From: an uncultured Ellagibacter sp.
GTDB lineage: Bacteria > Actinomycetota > Coriobacteriia > Coriobacteriales > Eggerthellaceae
DNA: 43,524 bases
Direction of reading: 5' to 3'
Assembly (NCBI RefSeq): GCF_934617235.1
Contig: NZ_CAKTTZ010000018.1
Coordinates: forward strand, 1 to 43,524
Shown here piece by piece: positions 16,423-25,041 of this stretch. The first letter of the stretch is position 1. The number at the start of each line of letters is the position of its first letter. A program made the position numbers and the translations under genes. Below the pieces are notes generated by a model, which saw only the letters and a list, made by a program, of their open reading frames with translations, searched no databases and was not told the origin of the DNA.

Positions 16423-17103
16423 ATGCACGTTGAGCTTTTGTACCACACGCCCGACCCCGAGCGGGCTATCGCCACTGCGGCGCGGCTGTGCTATGCGCCG
16501 GTGGGCGCGGCCGAGCTGATGGAGACGATGCCGGAGGAGCGGGTCCGAAGCGTGCTTTCGACCATCATGGAAAGCGGGCACTTCTCCACGCTTGAGCATG
16601 CAAGCTACACCTTCGCCGTCGATGGTGTCTCGCGCGCCCTCACTCATCAGCTCGTGCGCCATCGCATTGCGAGCTTCAACCAGCAAAGCCAGCGCTACGT
16701 CAAGTTCAAAAACGGCGTTGATGTGGTCACGCCCGACACGATCGCGTCCGATCCCGAGCGAAAGGCGCTTTTCGACGAGGCCATCGCGGCAGCCGTCAGT
16801 GCATATGAGAAGCTGCTCGATGCGGGCGTGCCCGCCGAGGACGCGCGCTACCTTTTGCCGAACGCTGCGGAGAGCAAGATCGTGATCACCATGAACGTTC
16901 GCGAGCTGCTGCATTTCTTCAAACTGCGCTGCTGCAACCGCGCCCAATGGGAGATTCGCGACATGGCGCACCGTATGCTCGAGCTTGCCCGCCCGACTGC
17001 GCCGTTCATCTTCGCGGACGCAGGTGCCCCTTGTGTTTCGGGGGCATGTCCCGAAGGCAAGATGAGCTGCAAAAACCCGTACCCTCGTGTGAAAAGGAGC
17101 TAG
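16423..17103 (+). CDS. thyX: Flavin-dependent thymidylate synthase ThyX
   Basis: A 226-residue FAD enzyme that makes dTMP from dUMP using methylene-THF and NAD(P)H. The ThyX signature RHRIASFNQQSQRY is present, with the conserved LKFRC-like LRCCNRAQWEIR segment near the end. The open frame extends upstream to 16354, but ATG 16423 with GAGGGGG at 16407-16413 gives the family N-terminus (MHVELLYHTP). yqhQ follows after 7 bases. tmk, which phosphorylates dTMP, lies further on at 25042. Confidence 0.95.
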   Translation: MHVELLYHTPDPERAIATAARLCYAPVGAAELMETMPEERVRSVLSTIMESGHFSTLEHASYTFAVDGVSRALTHQLVRHRIASFNQQSQRYVKFKNGVDVVTPDTIASDPERKALFDEAIAAAVSAYEKLLDAGVPAEDARYLLPNAAESKIVITMNVRELLHFFKLRCCNRAQWEIRDMAHRMLELARPTAPFIFADAGAPCVSGACPEGKMSCKNPYPRVKRS

Positions 17104-17110
17104 CGGAGAC

Positions 17111-18499
17111 GTGACTCGCGAGAAAAGCGATCTTTCCCGCGCGTTCTCGGAAGACGGCGCGCGCAAAACCCATGTCGGAGGACAGGCGCTCCTTGAGGGC
17201 ATCATGATGCGCGGCAAGTACAACTGGTCGGTTGCCGTGCGCGAGCCCTCAGGCGCTGTGTACACCGAAGAGCATGACCTGGCGAGCGGAAAGGAAAAGA
17301 ACGGCTGGCTGTACTGGCCGCTCGTGCGCGGATGCCGCGCTTTGGTCGAGTCGCTCGTCTTAGGATTCAAGGCGCTCGAGATCGCGACGCTTCATGCCTA
17401 TGAGGAAGAGGACGAGGGGGAAGAAGGCTCCTCTATACGCACCGCGGCCTGCCCACAGGCAACCTCGTGCTCAGACAGCCCTGCTCGCGCGGAAGTGCCA
17501 AAGGGCACTTCCGGCTCGTGCGGAACTGCGCGCGAGGTTGCCTGCGTGCAGGGGACGGAGCATGAAGTCGCCTGCGAGCAGCATACGCGTCAGGAATTCG
17601 ATCCTGATTTTTCCTGGAAGGACGACTTCGGCCGCCCGGACACCATGATCGATGCACTTGGCGCGCAAAGCTCGCTTGAGGTGGTGGGAGAAACCGAGAG
17701 GGATGCTCCCGAGCTCATCGCAAATAGCAAGGACGCTAACAGCATCCCAAGCGCGAAGGAGCCCGAACCCGAGTTCGGCAAGAAGGAAATGATTATCTCG
17801 ATGGTCGGCGGGCTTGTGCTCGGCATCGTGCTCTTCATCGTGGCGCCCGCCTTCGTCACCAATCTCATCGTGGGAGAATACGACAGCAACACGCTTCTGT
17901 GGAATATCGTCGACGGCGTGCTGCGCGTTGCCGTGTTCGTCTTCTACATCTGGCTTATCGGGCGCATGTCCGAGATCAAGCGCATGTCCGAGATCAAGCG
18001 CATGTTCGGCTACCACGGCGCCGAACACAAGACCATCCACTGCTACGAGCACGGCTTGCCGCTCACGCCCGAGAACGCGCGCAGCTTCCCGCGTCTGCAC
18101 GTGCGCTGCGGAACCGCCTTCCTCATCATGGTGATGATCATCGCCATCTTCGTGTACACGGTGGTGCCCCTGAACGCGCTCATCGCCGCATGGGGCGTGC
18201 CTGATGGCGCGCCGAAGCTTGCGCTTGTCATCTTATCGCGCATCGTGCTCATGCCGGTGATCGCGGGCGTGTCCTATGAGATCACGGTGAGATGGGCGGG
18301 CTCGCATCCAGATAACCCGCTTGTGAGGGTGGTGCTTTGGCCCGGCATGCAGATGCAGTACCTCACCACGAACGAGCCCGATGACGGCATGCTCGAATGC
18401 GCCATCGCTGCCATGAAGCTCGTGCTCGAGCGCGAGGAGGCCGAGGCGGCGCGGGCGGCGCAAACAGAGCAGACAACGCAGGCGGTGCAAACGGCGTAG
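17111..18499 (+). CDS. YqhQ/DUF1385 membrane protein with inserted linker
   Basis: 462 residues. The conserved family parts are the N-terminus (GGQALLEGIMMRG), the centre (FGYHGAEHKTIHCYE) and several C-terminal membrane segments ending near GMQMQYLTT. DUF1385 proteins are widespread and lack an agreed function. Between about residues 97 and 215 there is a long, non-conserved hydrophilic linker. Residues 116-145 of it are encoded by a palindromic repeat element (separate entry). A second oddity is an 18-base tandem duplication giving RMSEIKRMSEIKRMF just before the conserved centre. GTG 17111 is 7 bases after thyX. The tail is an Ala/Gln/Thr-rich stretch. Confidence 0.85.
   Translation: MTREKSDLSRAFSEDGARKTHVGGQALLEGIMMRGKYNWSVAVREPSGAVYTEEHDLASGKEKNGWLYWPLVRGCRALVESLVLGFKALEIATLHAYEEEDEGEEGSSIRTAACPQATSCSDSPARAEVPKGTSGSCGTAREVACVQGTEHEVACEQHTRQEFDPDFSWKDDFGRPDTMIDALGAQSSLEVVGETERDAPELIANSKDANSIPSAKEPEPEFGKKEMIISMVGGLVLGIVLFIVAPAFVTNLIVGEYDSNTLLWNIVDGVLRVAVFVFYIWLIGRMSEIKRMSEIKRMFGYHGAEHKTIHCYEHGLPLTPENARSFPRLHVRCGTAFLIMVMIIAIFVYTVVPLNALIAAWGVPDGAPKLALVILSRIVLMPVIAGVSYEITVRWAGSHPDNPLVRVVLWPGMQMQYLTTNEPDDGMLECAIAAMKLVLEREEAEAARAAQTEQTTQAVQTA
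17456..17544. repeat. Palindromic element, copy 1, inside the yqhQ coding sequence
   Basis: The arms CAGGCAACCTCG (17456-17467) and CGAGGTTGCCTG (17533-17544) are perfectly complementary. Inside is a second hairpin, GGAAGTGCC-AAA-GGGCACTTCC. The inner core GTGCTCAGACAG...CGGAACTGCGCGCG is shared with the copies at 32102-32188 and, inverted, 32227-32343. No open frame for a transposase is inside. The copy stays in frame with the host gene. Confidence 0.75.
17963..17998 (+). repeat. Perfect 18-base tandem duplication in yqhQ
   Basis: CGCATGTCCGAGATCAAG occurs twice in a row (17963-17980, 17981-17998), adding six residues (RMSEIK) before the conserved HGAEHK motif. Confidence 0.95.
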
Positions 18500-18555
18500 A
18501 GCCAATGCGGCGGCCTTCCTGCTTGTCTTCTCAATAGGCGCCGGGCTCGTTTTCC

Positions 18556-18596
18556 AGGTTCCCGAAGCGAAAACAATCGTTTTGGGAACCTTTTTT
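18556..18596 (+). terminator. Rho-independent terminator after yqhQ
   Basis: AGGTTCCC (18556-18563) pairs with GGGAACCT (18584-18591). An inner AAAAC/GTTTT helix extends it, and six T follow. Confidence 0.9.
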
Positions 18597-18626
18597 GTGT
18601 TGCGGAGCGTAAATCGTGTATGCTAA

Positions 18627-18742
18627 GGCGCGTTATGCGCAACGCTTGGACGCTGCGCCAGAAAGGTAGGAGAATCCCCGCACACGTAAAATGGACGAAT
18701 CGGGGTAATCGTGTGAACGATTCTCAGCGCGCGACAGGCGCT
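18627..18742 (+). ncRNA. Structured leader of topA with possible pseudoknot (undescribed candidate)
   Basis: Several complementary segments lie in order. GGCGC 18627-18631 pairs with GCGCC 18655-18659, enclosing GCGTT/AACGC. GAGAATC 18670-18676 pairs with GATTCTC 18719-18725. Inside it CCCG 18677-18680 pairs with CGGG 18701-18704, and CACACG 18681-18686 pairs with CGTGTG 18710-18715, which crosses and so forms a pseudoknot. ATCGT-GTGA-ACGAT (18708-18721) is an alternative hairpin. AGCGC/GCGCT (18726-18742) precedes the AAGGAGG of topA. I recognise no known riboswitch consensus. Function is inferred only. Confidence 0.4.
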
Positions 18743-18762
18743 CTGGGGGCAAGGAGGACCAC

Positions 18763-21363
18763 GTGAAACTGGTCGTAACGGAGAAAAACGACGCGGCAAC
18801 CAAGATTGCGAGCCTTTTGGGCGCGAGCAAGCCGAAGGCCGACAAGGTGTATTCGACGCCGATTTACCGATTCGAGGTGAACGGCGAGGAGTGGGTGACC
18901 ATCGGTTTGCGCGGGCATATCTTGGAGCCCGACTTCACCCCCAACCTGGTGTATAAGAAGCGCGGCGGCTGGCAAGGCGTAACTGTCGAGGGCGAGACCG
19001 TGCCCGCCGATGTGCCTGCGAGCCTTCCCAAGCCCCCCTTCAAGAAGAAAAAGCCCTTCACCGAAGACGGCGTGGAGCTCAAAGGGTGGAAGATGGACGC
19101 GCTGCCGTATCTGGTTTACGCGCCGATTGAGAAGCTTCCTAAAGAAAAAGAAATCATCCGCAGCTTAAAGAACCTCGCCAAGAAGGCGGACTCCATCGTG
19201 ATTGCGACGGACTTCGACCGCGAAGGCGAGCTTATCGGCTCCGATGCGCTTTCGTGCATCCAGGAAGTGAACCCCACCGCCCCCGTGTCGCGTGCCCGCT
19301 ACTCCGCCTTCACGAAGGAGGAGATCACCCATGCGTTCGCAAACCTCGTGGAGCTCGATGTCAACCTTGCATCTGCGGGTGCGTCGCGCCAGGATATCGA
19401 CCTTATCTGGGGTGCGGTGCTCACGCGTTATCTCACCCTCGTGAAGTTCGCGGGCTACGGAAACGTGCGCTCGTCGGGCCGCGTGCAGACGCCGACGCTT
19501 GCCCTTATCGTGGCGCGCGAGCGCGAACGCTTGGCGTTTGTTCCCGAGGACTACTGGGTGATCAAGGGCGCCTTCGATGCCGCCGACAAGACCGGCCCCA
19601 CATCGGGGGAGGGCCCGCTTGCCTTCGAGGCACCTCATGCCACGGCTCGCTTCAAGGACGAGGCCGCCGCCAATGCCGCCATGGCCGCCGTCAAGGGGGC
19701 GACAAGCGCGAAGGTGCTCTCCATCGAGAAGCGCTCGCGCAAGCAGCAGCCGCCCGTTCCCTTCAACACCACTAGCCTTATGACCGCAGCGTCGGCCGAG
19801 GGCCTTTCCCCTGCTCGCACGATGTGTCTCGCCGAGAGCCTCTACATGGACGGCTACATCTCCTATCCGCGTGTCGACAACACGGTGTACCCGAGTTCGC
19901 TCGACTTGGCGGAGGTCGTGAAAACCATCTCGGGCAACCCTGCCTACGCGCCGTTTTGCAAGGAACTCCTCGCGAAGGGGCAGCTTACGGCAACTCGCGG
20001 CAAGAAGGAAACGACCGACCACCCGCCGATCTACCCGACGGCTATGGTCACGCCCGACGACTTGCCGCCTGCGGAGTACAAGCTCTACAACCTGATCGCG
20101 CGCCGTTTCTTGGCGACGCTTTCCGAAGCCGCCGTCGTCGAGGGGACCAAGGTCACGCTCGATATCGCAGGCGAGCACTTCGCCGCGAAGGGCGACGTCC
20201 TTGTGCATGAGGGGTATCGCGCCATCTATCCGTATGGCATGAAGAAAGACGAGCAGCTGCCCGCGCTCGCCGAGGGTCAGCAGATTGCCTTCAACGGCGC
20301 CACCTGCACGAAGAAACAGACCGAGCCGCCTGCCCGTTACAGCCAGGGCAAGCTCATTCAGGAGATGGAAAAGCTCGGGCTGGGCACGAAATCCACGCGC
20401 CACAGCATCATCGAGCGCCTCTACACGGTGAAGTACATCCAAAACGACCCCATCGAGCCCTCGCAGCTCGGCATGGCGGTGTGCGATGCGCTCGACAAGT
20501 TCGCGCCGCATATCACCCACTCGGAGATGACGGCGGAACTCGAAGCGGAGATGGACAACATCGCAGAAGGTCAGAAGACCAAGGCCGATGTGGTCATGAA
20601 CTCTCGCAACCTGCTCTCCGAGCAGCTGGCCGACCTCATGCCCCATTCTGAGGAAGTGAAAGACGCCCTCGCCGACGCCGTCGCGGCCGACGCGTACGTG
20701 GGCAAATGCCCCAAATGCGGCAAGGACCTGCAGATTCGCGCCTCTCAGAAGACGCGCGGCATGTTCATCGGATGCGCCGGCTGGCCCGACTGCGATATGA
20801 CCTATCCGCTCCCCAAGGGCAAGATCGAGTCGATGGAGGAGCTTTGCCCCACGTGCGGGATGCCGCAGGTGAAGGTGACGGCCTTCCGCTCGAAGCCGCG
20901 TGTCATCTGCATCGATCCGAACTGCGAGACCAACAAAGAGCCCGATGTGGTCGTCGGCGAGTGCCCGACGTGCAAGGCCGCCGGCAAGCAGGCGAAGCTG
21001 ATCGCGCAGAAAAACCCGCGCACGCTCAAGCGCTTCATCCGCTGCGAGAACTATGACGAGTGCGGTGTGGGTTACCCGCTGCCCCAGTACGGAAAGCTCA
21101 CGGCAACCGATGAGGTTTGCGAGCATTGCGGAGCGCCGCTCGTCATCGTGACGACGGCCCGCGGTCCGTGGAAGCTCTGCCCGAATTTCGACTGCCCGGG
21201 CAAGGAACAGGACGATTCCGAGAAGGCAACTTCGAAGGGGAAGAAGCCTGCGGCGAAGAAGACGGCGGCCAAGAAGGCGGCGACGGGCAAGGCTGCGGCG
21301 GGGAAGGCAACGGCGAAGAGCTCCTCGACCCGCAAGGCGTCATCGGAGACGGCGGAGAAATAG
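18763..21363 (+). CDS. topA: DNA topoisomerase IA (archaeal-like subtype) with four zinc ribbons
   Basis: 866 residues. The Toprim domain starts MKLVVTEKNDAATKIA and carries DFDREGE near 150-156. The catalytic tyrosine is Tyr368 in ISYPRVDN. Four C-terminal zinc ribbons begin near residues 649, 695, 734 and 786. The last ~45 residues are Lys/Ala-rich. The enzyme relaxes negative supercoils. The N-terminus, the RGHILEPDF motif and the long Toprim insert look more like archaeal TopA than the standard bacterial form, which opens with LVIVESPAKA. The GTG start has AAGGAGG upstream. A TetR regulator follows after 4 bases. Confidence 0.93.
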   Translation: MKLVVTEKNDAATKIASLLGASKPKADKVYSTPIYRFEVNGEEWVTIGLRGHILEPDFTPNLVYKKRGGWQGVTVEGETVPADVPASLPKPPFKKKKPFTEDGVELKGWKMDALPYLVYAPIEKLPKEKEIIRSLKNLAKKADSIVIATDFDREGELIGSDALSCIQEVNPTAPVSRARYSAFTKEEITHAFANLVELDVNLASAGASRQDIDLIWGAVLTRYLTLVKFAGYGNVRSSGRVQTPTLALIVARERERLAFVPEDYWVIKGAFDAADKTGPTSGEGPLAFEAPHATARFKDEAAANAAMAAVKGATSAKVLSIEKRSRKQQPPVPFNTTSLMTAASAEGLSPARTMCLAESLYMDGYISYPRVDNTVYPSSLDLAEVVKTISGNPAYAPFCKELLAKGQLTATRGKKETTDHPPIYPTAMVTPDDLPPAEYKLYNLIARRFLATLSEAAVVEGTKVTLDIAGEHFAAKGDVLVHEGYRAIYPYGMKKDEQLPALAEGQQIAFNGATCTKKQTEPPARYSQGKLIQEMEKLGLGTKSTRHSIIERLYTVKYIQNDPIEPSQLGMAVCDALDKFAPHITHSEMTAELEAEMDNIAEGQKTKADVVMNSRNLLSEQLADLMPHSEEVKDALADAVAADAYVGKCPKCGKDLQIRASQKTRGMFIGCAGWPDCDMTYPLPKGKIESMEELCPTCGMPQVKVTAFRSKPRVICIDPNCETNKEPDVVVGECPTCKAAGKQAKLIAQKNPRTLKRFIRCENYDECGVGYPLPQYGKLTATDEVCEHCGAPLVIVTTARGPWKLCPNFDCPGKEQDDSEKATSKGKKPAAKKTAAKKAATGKAAAGKATAKSSSTRKASSETAEK

Positions 21364-21367
21364 CGTC

Positions 21368-22033
21368 ATGTCCGAGAAGACGAGCGAGAAGACGGCGATC
21401 CGCCTGGAAAAGCAACCTGCCGCCAGGTCGCGGACAGGCGCGCGCTCGGCGTCGGCACCGAAGGTCGATCGTCGCATCCTTTTCACGAAGGGCCTCATCA
21501 AGGAGGCATTTCTAGAACTGAAGAAGTCGAGCACGCTTGCCGATATCAAGGTGACCGACCTCTGCGAGCGTGCGGGCATCGGGCGCGGCACGTTCTATCG
21601 CCATTACCGCAACATGACCGAGGTGCTCGACGAGGTGCTCGACGATGCCCTTTCGCAGTCAAGCTCGCTTGCCCGCCATCTCGTTTCGCGTGAGATGCGC
21701 ACGGCGGGCGCATGCTCTGGGTGCGATATGCCGTTTTGCCAGTTCGTGCGCGAGAACAAGCATTATTCGGGCATTTTCTTAGATGAGAGCCTCACGCGCA
21801 TCGTCCTCGACAAGATGGTCGAAAGCCAAAAGGGCGTCTACATGCGCGCGATGCAGGGCATCTGCGATCTGAGCGAAGGGGAGCTTGCCGACCTTTTGTA
21901 CTTCCAGTCGAGCGGGTGTCTCTCTGCGGTGCGCCGCTGCATCAATGCAAGTCCGGAGGAATGGGCGCGCACGCAGGCCGCGATCGACAACTTCATCTTA
22001 GGCGGCCTGGCAGCGAGCACGCGCAGGCTGTAA
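21368..22033 (+). CDS. TetR/AcrR-family transcriptional regulator
   Basis: 221 residues. An N-terminal disordered tail of about 35 residues is followed by a TetR helix-turn-helix (LADIKVTDLCERAGIGRGTFYRHYRNMTEVLDEV) and a ligand-type C-terminal domain. That domain has a small Cys cluster (GACSGCDMPFC), which could sense redox or metal. The gene starts 4 bases after topA, so the two are transcribed together. Regulating topA or itself is possible but not shown. A strong terminator follows. Confidence 0.85.
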   Translation: MSEKTSEKTAIRLEKQPAARSRTGARSASAPKVDRRILFTKGLIKEAFLELKKSSTLADIKVTDLCERAGIGRGTFYRHYRNMTEVLDEVLDDALSQSSSLARHLVSREMRTAGACSGCDMPFCQFVRENKHYSGIFLDESLTRIVLDKMVESQKGVYMRAMQGICDLSEGELADLLYFQSSGCLSAVRRCINASPEEWARTQAAIDNFILGGLAASTRRL

Positions 22034-22056
22034 GGGCTTGCTTACGTGAGAAAAAG

Positions 22057-22098
22057 AAGCCCTGTCCTGCAGTTTCAAGCTGCGGGGCAGGGCTTTTG
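22057..22098 (+). terminator. Rho-independent terminator after the TetR gene
   Basis: A 16-bp stem (22057-22072 with 22080-22095; two wobble pairs), core AAGCCCTG/CAGGGCTT, ending in TTTT. The DNA from 22099 to 22226 holds nothing I can assign. Confidence 0.88.
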
Positions 22099-22226
22099 CG
22101 TTGTGCGGGTCAGCGGTTCGCGGCGAGATGGAGGGGCTGGCGGGTGGCAAGTGAGGTAGAGAGCTGGTTCCAACAGAGGCTGGCTGCCTTGCCCTGCCAT
22201 GCGGGTTGGCCGAAGCCCCAGGCACC

Positions 22227-22781
22227 CTACAGCTCCTCTCCTGCCTCGATTGCCCGATAGAGGTCGCCGCCTTGGGAATCGACGGCCACGAAGACGGGGA
22301 AGTCGACAATCTCGATGCGACGAAGTGCTTCAGTCCCCAAATCGTCCCAAGCGATGGTCTCGCTTTCGGTCACGTGCTTCGCGAGCAGCGCCGCGATGCC
22401 GCCGACTGCTGCGAAGTACACGCAGCGGTTGCGCACGCACGCGTCGATGACGGCTTGGGAACGCTTCCCCTTCCCGATGCAGGCAGCAAGGCCCGCATCC
22501 ATGAGCTCGGGCGTCGCGAAATCCATGCGGCTTGCCGTCGTGGGGCCGACGCTTCCGAGCGGGCGACCTGCGGCGGCAGGGGTGGGGCCGGCGTAGAAGA
22601 TGGTCTCGCCCGCAAGTCCGAAGGGTAGCTCGCCTGTCTCCCTTAAGGCGGCGAGCATGCGCTCATGCCCCGCATCGCGGCTCGTGAACACGGCGCCCGT
22701 GAGGCGCACTTCCTGCCCGATTCGCAGCTTCGCCAGCTTTTCGCGATCTGCCGGCAAGGTCATGCGGATTGGTTCGCTCAT
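22227..22781 (-). CDS. Class I fumarate hydratase, beta subunit (TtdB-type)
   Basis: 184 residues corresponding to the C-terminal swivelling domain of class I fumarases. The motifs VGPTTASRMD and GKGKRS (substrate and cluster loop) and the ending AVDSQGGDLY are conserved. With the alpha subunit it forms an oxygen-sensitive [4Fe-4S] hydratase that interconverts fumarate and malate. L-tartrate dehydratase is a close relative, but the malic enzyme next door favours fumarase. ATG 22781 lies 2 bases after the alpha stop codon, so the two are translationally coupled. Confidence 0.88.
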   Translation of the reverse strand: MSEPIRMTLPADREKLAKLRIGQEVRLTGAVFTSRDAGHERMLAALRETGELPFGLAGETIFYAGPTPAAAGRPLGSVGPTTASRMDFATPELMDAGLAACIGKGKRSQAVIDACVRNRCVYFAAVGGIAALLAKHVTESETIAWDDLGTEALRRIEIVDFPVFVAVDSQGGDLYRAIEAGEEL

Positions 22782-22783
22782 GG

Positions 22784-23653
22784 TTAATCCTCCCAGCTCA
22801 CAAGGTTGATCGAGGCGCTGCGCATGGCCGAGCACCCCATGTTGACGGCAACGGGAAGCGCTGCAATATGGCATGGTGCCGTCTCCAGGTGCACGGCGAG
22901 CGCCGTGGTCTTGCCCCCGAGCGCGCCTGGGCCTATGCTGGTCGCGTTTATGGTGTCGAGCAGCTCGCGCTCGAAAGCGGCGTGCTCGGGCGTTGCGGCG
23001 GGACTTCCGATTTTCCGCAAAAGCGCGTGCTTGGCAAGCCCTGCGACCTTGTCGAAGGTGGCGCCCACGCCCACGCCCACGACAAGCGGCGGGCATGCGT
23101 TCGCGGCCTTCTCGCGCACGCAGTCGAGCACGACCTTCTTTACGCCTTCGATTCCCGCGCCGGGTGCGAGCATGACGACGCGCGAGGCGTTGTCCGATCC
23201 GCCTCCCTTCAAAAGGACATGCAGCGTCACGCCGTGTCCCGGCCGCGTTGCGATCTCGGTGAATGCGGGCGTGTTGTCGCCGGTGTTCGCGCGGTCGAAC
23301 AGCGCATCGCGCACCACGCTCATGCGCAGGCGCCCGTCGGCGTAGGCGCGCGCGACCGCGTCGTCGACCTGGGAGAGGATGTCGCCGGGGATGGAGAGCT
23401 CCTCGCCGACTTCGAGCCTTACCCAGCAGGTTCCCGTGTCCTGGCACAGGGGCACGCCGTCCTCGCGCGCGATCTGCGCATTTTCCAGCAGGCAATCAAG
23501 CACCGATTGCGCGCGGGGTTGCGTCTCGATGGCACGGGCTTCGGTTAGGCCAAAAAGCACATCGTCGCGCAGTCCGACAGCGGCGGCGCGGATTGCGTCG
23601 TAAGTTGCGTTTGCCACTCGTTTCGCCGTGAGGGTTTCGTTTTCGCGTTCCAC
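22784..23653 (-). CDS. Class I fumarate hydratase, alpha subunit (TtdA-type)
   Basis: 289 residues carrying the [4Fe-4S] cluster. The three ligand cysteines appear to be those in LCQDTGT, APCHIA and NMGCSAMR. Other family motifs are GVGVGATFDKV and GPGALGGKTTALAV. The frame runs upstream to 23785, but GTG 23653 with GAGAAGGGA upstream gives the normal N-terminus. The gene is divergent from malic enzyme with 227 bases between, which suggests coordinated control of fumarate, malate and pyruvate. In an anaerobe this would serve fumarate respiration or malate fermentation (inference). Confidence 0.9.
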   Translation of the reverse strand: MERENETLTAKRVANATYDAIRAAAVGLRDDVLFGLTEARAIETQPRAQSVLDCLLENAQIAREDGVPLCQDTGTCWVRLEVGEELSIPGDILSQVDDAVARAYADGRLRMSVVRDALFDRANTGDNTPAFTEIATRPGHGVTLHVLLKGGGSDNASRVVMLAPGAGIEGVKKVVLDCVREKAANACPPLVVGVGVGATFDKVAGLAKHALLRKIGSPAATPEHAAFERELLDTINATSIGPGALGGKTTALAVHLETAPCHIAALPVAVNMGCSAMRSASINLVSWED

Positions 23654-23880
23654 TCGATTTCCCTTCTCGTTATGCAAATGCGTTGAGTGTAGCACGAGGG
23701 GGCAGTTTCCGTTTGAAACCTCGAACAGCGGCGCAATGTCGCGAGCGCGTGCTCCACTCGATGGATTGCCTGTGCGCTTGCTCACATGGCTTCGGTGCGG
23801 TGAGACCCGAAGCGCTATACTTTTACGGTTGTATGGAAGCGCGCACAGGCGCGCGAAGTGAGAAATCTCGGAGGTTAGGC

Positions 23881-25035
23881 ATGGACATCGCGCAGGAATC
23901 GCTGCGTTTGCATGAGCAGTGGCAGGGCAAGCTCAATACGGTCCCGAAGATGGAGATCAAGACGCGCGAGGATTTGGCACTCGCGTACACGCCGGGCGTT
24001 GCCGAGCCGTGCAAGAAGATCGAGGCGGACCCCGCGCTCGCCTATACCTATACGCAAAAGGCGAACACCATCGCCGTCGTCTCCGATGGCTCGGCTGTGC
24101 TTGGCCTGGGCAACATCGGCCCTCTGGCCGCGATGCCCGTCATGGAGGGCAAGTGCGCTCTCTTCAAGGCTTTCGGCAACGTGAACGCCGTGCCCATCTG
24201 CCTCGATACGCAAGATGTCGACGAAATCGTCGAGACGGTCAAGCGCATCGCCCCCGCGTTCGGTGGCATCAATCTGGAAGATATCTCGGCCCCGCGCTGC
24301 TTCGAAATCGAAAATCGCCTCATCGACGAGCTCGACATCCCCGTGTTCCACGATGATCAGCACGGCACCGCCATCGTCGTGCTCTCCGGCGTCATCAACG
24401 CACTTCGCCTTACGGGGAAGAAGAAGGAAGCGTGTCGCGTGGTCGTGAACGGTGCGGGGTCGGCGGGCATCGCCATCTCCAAGCTCATGTTGAGCTTCGG
24501 TTTCAAGAACCTCATCCTGTGCGATAAGTGCGGCATCATCTGCTCGAAGTCGGAGGGCGCGACCGACGCTCAGCGCGCAATGCTTGATGTGACGAACCTT
24601 GCGGACGAGGAGGGTACGCTCGCCGACGCCATGCGCGGCGCCGACATCTTCGTCGGTGTGTCCGCCCCGAACATCGTGAGCGAGGACATGGTTTCCTCCA
24701 TGAACGACGACGCCATCCTCTTCGCGATGGCCAATCCCGTTCCCGAGATTTACCCCGACGTGGCTCGCCGTGCGGGCGCGCGCGTCGTCGGCACGGGCCG
24801 CTCGGATTTCCCGAACCAGATCAACAACGTGGTCGCCTTCCCGGGTATCTTCAAGGGCGCCCTCGAGGCGCGCGCGACCCGCATCACCAACGACATGAAG
24901 CTCGCCGCCGCATCCGCGCTTGCAGCCCTCGTTTCCGACGAGGAGCTCTGCGAGGACTTCATCATGCCCGAGCCCTTCGATCCGCGAGCCGTCGAGGCGG
25001 TGGCCGCCGCCGTGCGCGATTGCGTGACGGAATAG
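23881..25035 (+). CDS. NAD(P)-dependent malic enzyme
   Basis: A 384-residue short-form malic enzyme that oxidatively decarboxylates malate to pyruvate. Motifs: YTPGVAEPCKKI, DGSAVLGLGNIGPLAAMPVMEGK, the divalent-metal region FHDDQHGTAIV, and the dinucleotide fold GAGSAGIAI. The C-terminal phosphotransacetylase-like domain of long forms is absent. The open frame begins at 23683, but ATG 23881 with CGGAGG upstream is the sensible start. A TATACT at 23816-23821 may be its -10. NAD versus NADP use cannot be read with confidence. Confidence 0.92.
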   Translation: MDIAQESLRLHEQWQGKLNTVPKMEIKTREDLALAYTPGVAEPCKKIEADPALAYTYTQKANTIAVVSDGSAVLGLGNIGPLAAMPVMEGKCALFKAFGNVNAVPICLDTQDVDEIVETVKRIAPAFGGINLEDISAPRCFEIENRLIDELDIPVFHDDQHGTAIVVLSGVINALRLTGKKKEACRVVVNGAGSAGIAISKLMLSFGFKNLILCDKCGIICSKSEGATDAQRAMLDVTNLADEEGTLADAMRGADIFVGVSAPNIVSEDMVSSMNDDAILFAMANPVPEIYPDVARRAGARVVGTGRSDFPNQINNVVAFPGIFKGALEARATRITNDMKLAAASALAALVSDEELCEDFIMPEPFDPRAVEAVAAAVRDCVTE

Positions 25036-25041
25036 GGACTT

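Noticed and set aside
19165..21126. 653-codon minus-strand frame opposite topA
   Set aside because: Antisense of a certain gene, Arg/His/Leu-rich, no motifs.
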